From positions 1 through 7,116 of the forward strand of contig CALBET010000703.1 of the NCBI GenBank assembly GCA_937888665.1: a DNA stretch of 7,116 nucleotides, given 5' to 3'. The stretch comes from an uncultured Acidobacteriota bacterium (GTDB lineage Bacteria > Acidobacteriota > Vicinamibacteria > Vicinamibacterales > UBA8438). Each line of letters begins with the position of its first letter. Positions within the stretch are counted from its first letter, which is position 1. The notes under the pieces are model-generated. The model saw nothing but the letters and a program-made list of their open reading frames with translations. It was not told the DNA's origin and did not search any database. Position numbers and translations under genes: made by a program. Below, one piece after another: positions 1 through 5,606 of this stretch.

Positions 1-23
1 GGCATTCCGTTAACTCGGGGGGG
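1..23 (-). pseudogene. Possible downstream piece of the interrupted PQQ dehydrogenase gene
   Basis: Left of the presumed element end, a minus-strand frame reads PPRVNGMP up to the window edge. PQQ-dependent sugar dehydrogenases of this type often continue, after the LVTER...LR motif, with a segment such as 'DGVLDP.PV.GMP', so these residues could be the second half of the gene starting at 1147. Only about seven residues are visible and the frame is set by an eight-base G run, so this is a weak inference. Confidence 0.25.
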
Positions 24-79
24 GTCGGGTAGAGTGATGGCGCGGACCGGGCTTCGAATGATGCCGACGTCTCCATCAC
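24..79 (-). ncRNA. Domain VI-like hairpin and presumed 3' end of the element
   Basis: A perfect 7-bp stem joins minus-strand GTGATGG (79-73) to CCATCAC (40-34) across a 32-base loop region. It lies just 3' of the domain V-like hairpin, behind a run of seven G (minus strand, 85-79). The tail after the stem reads TCTACCCGAC and ends at 24, the position and base type (AY end) expected of a group II intron 3' splice site. The branch-point adenosine cannot be placed with certainty. Confidence 0.42.
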
Positions 80-87
80 CCCCCCTA

Positions 88-121
88 AAATTCCGTACGG
101 TGGGTTTTCCCCAATACGGCT
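88..121 (-). ncRNA. Group II intron domain V-like hairpin
   Basis: On the minus strand an AGC triad (121-119) opens a lower helix CCGTA/TACGG (119-115 with 97-93), extended by a U-G pair (114 with 98). A two-base CC bulge (100-99) follows, then an upper helix TGGG/CCCA (113-110 with 104-101) closed by a GAAAA loop (109-105). This copies the domain V plan: AGC triad, 2-nt bulge on the 3' strand, short GNRA-type capped upper stem. Two departures are visible. The base of the lower helix has A where canonical domain V pairs the triad G with U, and the loop has five bases rather than four. The copy may be degenerate or belong to a divergent class. Confidence 0.5.
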
Positions 122-890
122 TCAAGGCCAGCCTGTCAGACGGGGCCTGCCGTGGCGGGACGTCGGTGAAGCCAGTGCCCGGCATACCCGACCTCGCCGC
201 CACGTTTGCCCGGTCCTTCGCCGGTGTCGGCCACCATGACCCCATCTGGCTCTGCGTCCAGATTCGCTGGCGCGTCGACCGGCCGCTGTGCGAGAGGCCA
301 CCGCCTCTCTACCCCAGGGGTCCGTGGCTCCGGTCCGAGTTCTGTTGTCTCGGTCCCTCATCGCTTACTACGACCCCATCCGCCAGTCTCGCAGGCACGC
401 GACGACTTCACGGCGTACCGCTTATACGCCGCGCCTTCGCGGTGCGGGCACGCCTCGGCGACCCACGAGACCTTCCCTCCTTTCCCTGCTGTGCTGTCCG
501 CACGTGCCACCGACCCTACGCCGGCGGGTCCGCGGCGTCGTCCTGTTGCCACTGACGCCGCGATACCAGGCTGCCTCGAAGTAGGAGCGAGTCGCCACCC
601 GCGAAATGCCCGTCTCTGCCAGCAATTTCCGACGGGGTAGTCTTCTCGACGCTGCATCGTTCGCCTTATGCTGCGGCCCGTGCGTTTGCCAAGCCCTCCT
701 GACTGGCTACGACCTGGCGGAGCGTGCTCCGCCGAGCCTGCTGAGGTACCGTGTCACTCCCGCTTTTGGCGCCAGCCGTCGCCGGCCGGCGCTGGGAGTC
801 AGGCTCGATGGGCGAACAGGAAATCTCCCATCGCCGGGACTTCCACCCACTAGTCACAGCAGCTAGTGAGGCTGCACCCTACATCTATAA

Positions 891-1147
891 TCACGGAGCG
901 TGGTGCGGTTCTGCTCGGTGACCAGCATGTCGCCGTTTGGCAGGACTACGATCCCCCACGGATACACGAGCCCTTTGATCGGCACGACACGTATTCGCCC
1001 GGCCGGGGTAGTCAACGTCTGCGGGGCATCCGGCAGCGACGGCACGGGTGGCGCGGGTGTGTGGGCTCGACCGATGGTCCCGCCCAACCCGACCGCCAGT
1101 GCCACGACGGCTGCGACCGTCATGCATGATGAACTCCGGTGCATCAT
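891..1147 (-). pseudogene. PQQ-dependent sugar dehydrogenase, N-terminal part only (interrupted)
   Basis: This is the start of an exported PQQ-dependent aldose/sorbosone-type dehydrogenase, a periplasmic six-bladed beta-propeller oxidoreductase. About 85 codons are readable. The start at 1147 is chosen for the AGGA at 1155-1152; the second ATG at 1144 is an equally good choice. Residues ~1-32 form a signal peptide (hydrophobic core AAVVALAVGLGG, likely cleavage near RAHTP). The hallmark then follows: PWGIVVLPNGDMLVTE and TLR, the first blade motif 'PWG..FLPDG..LVTER.G.LR'. After that the sequence loses family resemblance and the open frame stops at 863, while the family normally has about 350-450 residues. 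The frame appears to slip by about two bases at 895-892, because the bases after CTCCGT could encode the expected V-I-I-D in another frame. It lies 111 bp downstream of the DUF4230-like gene on the same strand. Product family is a confident call; inactivity depends on whether the inserted element splices. Confidence 0.68.
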
Positions 1148-1258
1148 CCGTTCCTGCCCTTCGCGCGTCAGCGGCCCCAGCCCCACGCCAGCTATCGACC
1201 TGCCAGCACCGGGACGCCGTCGTCATGCAGCCCACGGGCCGCCGGATGGAGGGCGCGC
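1148..1258. other. Intergenic spacer between DUF4230-like gene and dehydrogenase
   Basis: 111 bp between two minus-strand genes. Apart from the AGGA at 1155-1152 ahead of the dehydrogenase start, I see no promoter, repeat or terminator. The genes could be cotranscribed, but the spacing is wider than within the transporter operon. Confidence 0.4.
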
Positions 1259-2008
1259 TCAACGTGTCAGCTCCCGGTGAAATTCCGCTGGCGGCCGCTC
1301 GTCGACCGGGTGAGGGGAAGCCGGGGCCAGCTCATCCGCGAAAACGACATCCACGGCCTGGCCGGTCTCGAGTCCGAAGTGACTGGCCAGCCACGTTTGC
1401 ACAAACACCTCGGTCTTGCGCCGTCCCAGCTCCCGCACCAGCGGGATGTTGTCCTCGGCGCGTCCCCGCGCCATATCGGTGAGACCCTCCTGCAGCCTCC
1501 GGAGGACCTCGTCCTCATTCCGGAACACGCTCCCCTCCCGCACCTCGTATCGCAGTCGAGCGATGTCGAGCGCCGGCGTGTTGTGTCGGATCGGCGGGGC
1601 CAGGACACGGATGGTCTCGCCGTCGAGGGTAAACTCCCAGGCCGCGTTGAGATCGAGGTAATAGGTGTACTCGACCGGCGTGGTCGCCCGCACGACCACG
1701 GTGGGCAAGTCGAGCCGGCCCCACAGCGCACTGGCCGTGTCAGCGCGCTCGAACACCTCCACCTCGTTGAGCGTGGCGAATTGGAGGTAGGTACTCCCAC
1801 TCACTTGTGTGGCGTAGCTGACGAAGGAGGTCGTCACCGTGCCCTCGCTGAAGGCGGCCGCCACCCGACCCAGGTCCCCCAGCCCTGCGCGACCTGCCTC
1901 CACCGAATCGAGCGGTAGATCTCGGAGCGACCTGAACGTGTAGGTTCCGGCCCCGACAAGCAATGCCGCGATGATGACGAGGGCGCCCGGCCAACTCAGA
2001 CGGTTCAT
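1259..2008 (-). CDS. Membrane-anchored hypothetical protein, DUF4230-like
   Basis: A 249-residue protein with one N-terminal membrane anchor (residues ~7-24, LSWPGALVIIAALLVGAGTY) and no lipobox. The rest is predicted to lie outside the membrane. Residues ~75-160 carry a barrel-like stretch (FATLNEVEVFERADTASALW, VVVRATTPVEYTYYLDL, then ETIRVLAPPIRHNTPALD). This resembles DUF4230, a family of anchored proteins of unknown function. The region ~165-215 is predicted helical and charged. The start is well supported: GGAGGAG at 2018-2012 stands three bases before the ATG. It diverges from the cyclase pseudogene across 60 bp and precedes the dehydrogenase remnant on the same strand. The frame is fully intact, in contrast to both neighbours. 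The family assignment rests on pattern memory and no biochemical role can be given. Confidence 0.75.
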   Translation of the reverse strand: MNRLSWPGALVIIAALLVGAGTYTFRSLRDLPLDSVEAGRAGLGDLGRVAAAFSEGTVTTSFVSYATQVSGSTYLQFATLNEVEVFERADTASALWGRLDLPTVVVRATTPVEYTYYLDLNAAWEFTLDGETIRVLAPPIRHNTPALDIARLRYEVREGSVFRNEDEVLRRLQEGLTDMARGRAEDNIPLVRELGRRKTEVFVQTWLASHFGLETGQAVDVVFADELAPASPHPVDERPPAEFHRELTR

Positions 2009-2068
2009 TTTCTCCTCCGACTTTATCCGATCGGCGGACGTTGGCGAACCCTGGCATCCTGAAGCGGC
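2009..2068. promoter_or_regulatory. Divergent intergenic region with a strong RBS on the minus side
   Basis: These 60 bp separate the divergent starts of the DUF4230-like gene and the adenylate cyclase pseudogene, so promoters for both should lie here or inside the opposite gene. The only clear signal is the ribosome binding site GGAGGAG (minus strand, 2018-2012). On the plus side there is only a weak GAAGCGG ahead of the ATG at 2069. I see no convincing -35/-10 pair or operator repeat. Confidence 0.35.
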
Positions 2069-3411
2069 ATGGCTGCCCTACGCGTCACGATCGGCGTCAA
2101 AATCTTCGCGATTGCGCTCGGGCTGGTGGCCCTCATGGCCGTGGTGGCGCTGTTCATGGCCGGTCTTTCGCGAGAGGTCGGCGCCCAACTCGGGTACGTC
2201 GTCGACGACTACATCCCAGGCGCCGGGGCCCTGGCCACCGCGGACATCCGATCGGTCGAGGAGGCGCTGTACCTGCGCCGGCTCGTCATCGCGCATCTCG
2301 AGAGCCCGCCGGACGCCGCGCCATTGAGGTGGACACACCAGTTTTCGCAGAAAAAGGGCGGCTGGTCGGCGCGGCACTGGCGGAGGCACGCACGGAAATT
2401 GCAGAGCCGTGGAGTCTGGTTCACTCGACACCGCTGTCCCGGTCACCTCAGGGGGACGAGATCGGCGTCCTCACGACCGCGTTCAACCAGATGGTCGTCC
2501 AGCTGCGGGTCAAGGAACAGATCCGCGAGACCTTTGGCAAGTACATGGACCCGCGCATCGTGGAAGGCCTGATCGACCGTCCCGCGCTGACCGGCGCCGG
2601 CGGCGAGCGGCGAGTGATGACGATCTTCTTCTGCGACATGAAGGGCTTCCACCTCCGTCAGCGAGGGACTGACGCCCACGGGCCTCGTCAACGTCATTAA
2701 TCACTATCTGACGACGATGTCGACGCCGATCCGCGAGCAAGACGGCATCATCGACAAATACGTGGGCGATGCCATCATGGCCTTCTGGGGACCGCCGTTC
2801 ACGACCGCCGAAGAGCAGGCGCGGCGCGCCTGCTTGGCCGGACTCGACCAGCTCGCTCGTGTCCAGCCGTTCCGCGACGAGCTCCCCGAGCTGATGGGCA
2901 TCCGCCGCGGGGTGCCGGACATCGACATGCGTATTGGCATCGCCACCGGCGAGGTGGTCGTCGGCACGATCGGCTCCGACGTCATCAAGAGCTACACGGT
3001 GATGGGCGACACGGTAAACTTCGCCTCGCGCCTCGAAGGGGTCAGTAAGGTGTACGGCACGCGTTTCCTCGTGGACGAAACCACGATGACGCAGGCGGGG
3101 GACGCCATCGACACCCGTGAGATCGACGCCATCCTGGTGGTGGGCAAAACCGAACCGCACCGGATCTTCGAGGGCTCGGGCGCAAGGGGGAGATCGACGA
3201 GGCGCGCAGCGCGCTTCGCGAGCCCTTTGCCGCCGGCCTCGCCGCCTACCGCCGCCAGGCCTGGGCCGAGGCGGCGACGGCCTTCACCGCGTGTCTGGCC
3301 ATCCTCCCCGACGACCCGCCGTCCCACGTATTCCTCGAGCGTCTGGCCCACTTGAGAGAGCACCCGCCGGGACCCGACTGGAACGGGGCGTGGACGCTGA
3401 CGGAGAAGTAG
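2069..3411 (+). pseudogene. Class III adenylate/guanylate cyclase with HAMP linker, multiply frameshifted
   Basis: Remains of a membrane-bound class III nucleotidyl cyclase that would make cAMP (or cGMP) at the inner membrane. The order is: TM helix (residues ~8-32, from 2069), start of an extracytoplasmic helical region, HAMP remnant, cyclase domain, and a C-terminal TPR-like tail ending at a TAG at 3409-3411. The catalytic pieces are preserved: metal motif FFCDMKGF (~2626-2649), second metal aspartate in IIDKYVGDAIMAFWG (~2747-2791), GIATGEVVVG, and YTVMGDTVNFASRLEG with the Asn and Arg of the transition state (~2993-3040). These lie in different frames. The frame passes 2 to 1 near 2310-2345, 1 to 3 near 2400, 3 to 1 in the G run at ~2453, 1 to 2 at 2649-2650 (one extra C), and 2 to 1 near 3170. 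The second TM helix expected before HAMP is missing at the 2400 junction. No single frame spans the gene, so it should be inactive. Frame errors in a low-quality assembly are the alternative, but the flanking genes are intact. Confidence 0.85.
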
Positions 3412-3429
3412 GACCGGACAGGGCGGTCC
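3411..3429. terminator. Small hairpin at the cyclase stop, possible terminator
   Basis: GGACCG (3411-3416) and CGGTCC (3424-3429) form a perfect 6-bp stem with a 7-base loop, beginning on the last base of the cyclase TAG. It sits between convergent genes, where a bidirectional terminator would be expected. There is no U-tract on either strand, so intrinsic termination is only a possibility. Confidence 0.25.
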
Positions 3430-3440
3430 CATCGCGACGC

Positions 3441-3593
3441 CAGGCAAATGATGTTTCGATGGCTGATCTCCTGGAGCGTGCGAAACTCGTTCTTGAACTT
3501 CCTGCGCGACGAACCTTCGAAGCGGTGGAGCCGCTTGACGGCGATATACGTCTCCAGATAGCGGTCGCTCGCGTTCTTCTGCCAGCGGAAGGC
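3441..3593 (-). pseudogene. Ser/Thr protein kinase N-lobe fragment
   Basis: An orphan piece of a Hanks-type Ser/Thr protein kinase, about 50 residues, clearest from ~3566 to 3441. It shows DRYLETYIAVKRLHRFE, the beta-3 strand with the ATP-anchoring Lys of the VAIK motif (codon at 3536-3534). This is followed by FKNEFRTLQEISHRNIICL, helix C with its conserved Glu and the H-x-N-I turn. Neither the glycine loop nor the catalytic HRD/DFG loops can be found on either side. To the right the frame gives way to the acetyltransferase-like start, and to the left to the end of the convergent cyclase. A full kinase domain needs about 260 residues, so this is a relic. The kinase-like match is good, but the parent type is unknown. 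Confidence 0.6.
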
Positions 3594-3690
3594 ATTCCTC
3601 ATAGATCTCCCACCAGCGCGCGTCGCGGGCAAGCTCGTCGGCCTTGAGTCGCCCATACTGAATGATCGCGGTTCTCATGGCTGGTCTCAC
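3565..3690 (-). pseudogene. Fifth operon gene, truncated; N-terminus resembles a GNAT-type acetyltransferase
   Basis: A frame begins with GTG at 3690, overlapping the potC stop as GTGA; an ATG at 3678 is the alternative start. It runs MRPAMRTAIIQYGRLKADEL, then ARDARWWEIYEECLPLAEER and ERP. The 'WWEIYEE.LP..EREP' pattern recalls the N-terminus of certain GNAT-family acetyltransferases ('..W..YE.SFP..EREP..'). After about residue 43 (~3565) this resemblance ends, exactly where kinase sequence begins in another frame. The frame stays open down to 2992, but that part is antisense to the cyclase and meaningless. I read it as the original last gene of the transporter operon, cut off by recombination. 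The GNAT identification is tentative; the coupling and the break are directly visible. Confidence 0.45.
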
Positions 3691-4508
3691 CGGCCTTCGA
3701 GCGACCGTCGCCGGCGGTTGCCGAGCAGCGTGCCCGCGAGCAGGAGCACAACGCTCACCAGCAGGATCGTGGTGGCGAGCACGTTGATCTGCGGGGGGAA
3801 CCTGACCCGAAACGCGCCGTTGATCTGCAGCGGGAATGTCACAGTGGACCCGGAGTTGAAGAGCGTGATGATGAAGTCGTCGATCGAGAGCGCGAAGACC
3901 AGCAAGGCCGCCGCGAGGATCCCCGGCAGGATCAGCGGGAAGGTCACCTTCCAGAAGGTCAGGAACGGCGGGGCGCCGAGGTCGTGCGCCGCCTGCTCGA
4001 GGGTCCAGTCGAAGCCACGAAGACGGGCCCGGACGATGAGGGCCACGAAACTCACCTGAAACATGATGTGCGCGATCACGATCGTGGTGAACCCGAAGTC
4101 GATGAGGTCCTGGCCGAGGAACAGGGTGGCCAGGGACGAGCCCAGCACGATCTCGGGTGTCGTCAGCGGCAGTACCAGGAAGAACCGGACGGTCTCAGCC
4201 CCCTTGAACCTGTAGCGGCACAACGCGATGGCGATCAGTGAGCCGAGCAGCGTGGAGATCAGGGTGGAGAGAGCGGCGATCTTCAAGCTCACCCAGAGCG
4301 CGTTGGTGAGCGCCGCATCCGCGAACGGCGCCTTCCAGTTGTCGAGGGTGAACTGCTGCCACACGACGTTGAAGTTGCCCCTGGGTTGGTTGAAGCTGAA
4401 CAGCACGATGAACAGGATCGGCGTAAACAAATAGAGGAGGCCCAGCGCGGCGTAGATGTTCAGGGTCCAGCGGCCCACCGTACCCTGGGTGCTCGCAGGC
4501 TCGCTCAT
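3687..4508 (-). CDS. potC: ABC transporter permease, PotC/YdcV-like
   Basis: Inner-membrane permease subunit of a type I importer of the spermidine/putrescine class, 273 residues, the usual length for PotC. Six hydrophobic segments can be seen, at about residues 17-38, 70-97, 108-131, 141-160, 190-214 and 241-263. The EAA coupling motif lies at 171-196 (EQAAHDLGAPPFLTFWKVTF then PLILPG) and would dock onto the ATPase. SIDDFIITLF at ~208-217 is a strong PotC-family signature. The C-terminus ends in a basic RRRR cluster. The start at 4508 is chosen because its ATG overlaps the potB stop as ATGA and has AGGA six bases upstream (4518-4515). The same frame stays open for another kilobase upstream only because it is antiphase to potB. 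The actual substrate (polyamine or other cationic solute) cannot be read from the permease. Confidence 0.93.
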   Translation of the reverse strand: MSEPASTQGTVGRWTLNIYAALGLLYLFTPILFIVLFSFNQPRGNFNVVWQQFTLDNWKAPFADAALTNALWVSLKIAALSTLISTLLGSLIAIALCRYRFKGAETVRFFLVLPLTTPEIVLGSSLATLFLGQDLIDFGFTTIVIAHIMFQVSFVALIVRARLRGFDWTLEQAAHDLGAPPFLTFWKVTFPLILPGILAAALLVFALSIDDFIITLFNSGSTVTFPLQINGAFRVRFPPQINVLATTILLVSVVLLLAGTLLGNRRRRSLEGR

Positions 4509-5599
4509 GCCAGGTCCTGCGTGCCGAAGAAGCGGCTGTAGATGACCACCAACACGATGATGATGAACATCAGCACGAACGACATCGCCGACGCCAGCGG
4601 CTGGTTGTTCTGCACCAGGAACTGGTCCTGGATCGAGTTGCCGATCATCGTGGTGAGCGGGCTGCCGAGGAACTGGGCATTGACGAAGTCGCCGGCAGCC
4701 GGGATGAAGGTGAGCAACGTTCCGGCGAACACGCCGGGCAGTGAGAGTGGCAGGACCACCTTGCGGAACGTGGCCGCGGTCGTCGAGTACAGGTCCTTCG
4801 CGGCGTCGACCAGTCGGACGTCGATCTTCTCGAGACTCACGTAGATGGGCAGGACCATGAACGGCAAGAAGTTGTAGGTGAGGCCGCCGATCACCGCTGC
4901 GGGGGTGTTGAGCAGTCGCCCGTTGTCCATGATCTGCAACATCTCCAGCACCCCGACGAGGTGCAGGCGATCGAAGGTGCTGACGACAATGCCGCTGTCG
5001 GCCAGGATGAACGACCAGGCGATGGTCCTGATGAGATAGCTGGTGAAGAACGGCACGACGACCAGGCCGATCAGGATGTTCCTGTACTTGCCGCCCCGGA
5101 AGGCGATCACGTAGGCAAGCGGGTAGCCGATGGCGATGGTGAGCAGCGTGGCCGTACCCGCGTAGAGAAAGGCCCGGGCGAACTGGGGGCCGAACTCGGT
5201 GAACGCCACCACGTAGTTCGACACCTCCCAGGTGAACTGGTAGTCGATGCTGAATCGGCTCTCCTTGGACGACAGCGAGATCCGCAACAGGGTCCACAGC
5301 GGTGCGAGATAGAACAGGGCGAGCCAGAGTGTGCCCGGCTTCAAGAGGCCGTAGGGGGCGAGGATCCGGCGCGCCTCGGGGCCGCCGATGATGGCGACCC
5401 CGATGAGGGCGAGGATGATCCCGAGCACCAGGACCAGTGCCAGTGTCGCGAGCGGGCCCGTGACCCAGCCCGCGCCGATGGCGACGAGCAGGACCCCGGC
5501 CCCGATCAGGCCCCACAAGCCATAGCGGTCGGCCCGACGCGCCAGGCGGAATTCGAGACTCGGCTCGCCGGGCGGCAGCGACGGAGCAACGGCGGTCAT
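4505..5599 (-). CDS. potB: ABC transporter permease, PotB/YdcU-like, with N-terminal two-helix extension
   Basis: First permease of the polyamine-type importer, partner of the PotC-like subunit. It has 364 residues against roughly 275-310 for typical PotB. The surplus is N-terminal: two strongly hydrophobic segments at about 27-47 and 50-72, before the standard permease begins near 88 (LKPGTLWLALFYLAPLW, then ISLSS). The core shows membrane segments at about 91-108, 144-166, 174-200, 232-255, 283-305 and 338-356. The EAA motif lies at 264-289 (VDAAKDLYSTTAATFRKVVL then PLSLPG). GDFVNAQFLG near 303-312 is a PotB hallmark. The start at 5599 has AGAGG just upstream (5607-5603), overlapping the stop of the binding-protein gene. 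An in-frame extension to 5731 runs inside that gene, looks non-coding and is rejected. The protein overlaps potC by 4 bp. Confidence 0.93.
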   Translation of the reverse strand: MTAVAPSLPPGEPSLEFRLARRADRYGLWGLIGAGVLLVAIGAGWVTGPLATLALVLVLGIILALIGVAIIGGPEARRILAPYGLLKPGTLWLALFYLAPLWTLLRISLSSKESRFSIDYQFTWEVSNYVVAFTEFGPQFARAFLYAGTATLLTIAIGYPLAYVIAFRGGKYRNILIGLVVVPFFTSYLIRTIAWSFILADSGIVVSTFDRLHLVGVLEMLQIMDNGRLLNTPAAVIGGLTYNFLPFMVLPIYVSLEKIDVRLVDAAKDLYSTTAATFRKVVLPLSLPGVFAGTLLTFIPAAGDFVNAQFLGSPLTTMIGNSIQDQFLVQNNQPLASAMSFVLMFIIIVLVVIYSRFFGTQDLA

Positions 5600-5606
5600 C
5601 GACCTC

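Larger units (their letters stand above)
24..882 (-). mobile_element. ORF-less group II intron-like element (ends approximate)
   Basis: About 860 bp of sequence without a credible gene, read as an RNA on the minus strand. Its 3' part carries, in order, a domain V-like hairpin, a G-rich linker, a domain VI-like hairpin and the end CTACCCGAC, the arrangement found at the 3' end of bacterial group II introns. The 5' part is full of hairpins: 848-853 pairs with 863-868, 806-812 with 827-833, 716-723 with 726-733, and 427-433 with 438-444. It starts where the dehydrogenase frame is lost. The exact 5' end is uncertain: minus-strand GTAGGG begins at 882 and GTGCAG at 877, and neither is a perfect GUGYG. 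No reverse transcriptase/maturase is encoded, so if it is an intron it would need a maturase in trans. The plus-strand translations resemble 'hypothetical proteins' I recall from many soil bacteria, which suggests a multicopy family; that is memory, not a search. It could instead be another structured noncoding repeat. Confidence 0.5.

Noticed and set aside
34..555. 173-residue plus-strand open frame as a protein gene
   Set aside because: It is the complement of the intron-like RNA element, has low-complexity Ser/Pro/Arg composition and no domain, and several other frames are equally open here.
1..900. CRISPR array, tRNA or insertion sequence with terminal inverted repeats
   Set aside because: No regularly spaced direct repeats, no cloverleaf with an acceptor stem, no transposase and no matching terminal inverted repeats were found by eye.
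1139..1918. 259-residue plus-strand open frame
   Set aside because: Antisense to the well-supported DUF4230-like gene; its composition is the reverse-frame shadow expected in GC-rich coding DNA.
2510..3160. 216-residue minus-strand open frame
   Set aside because: Antisense to the cyclase domain, which has full catalytic motifs on the plus strand.
4509..5516. In-frame upstream extension of potC, giving a 609-residue protein
   Set aside because: The upstream part is another frame of potB and looks like low-complexity Arg/Gly/Pro. The ATG at 4508 has an RBS and a 4-bp overlap with the potB stop.
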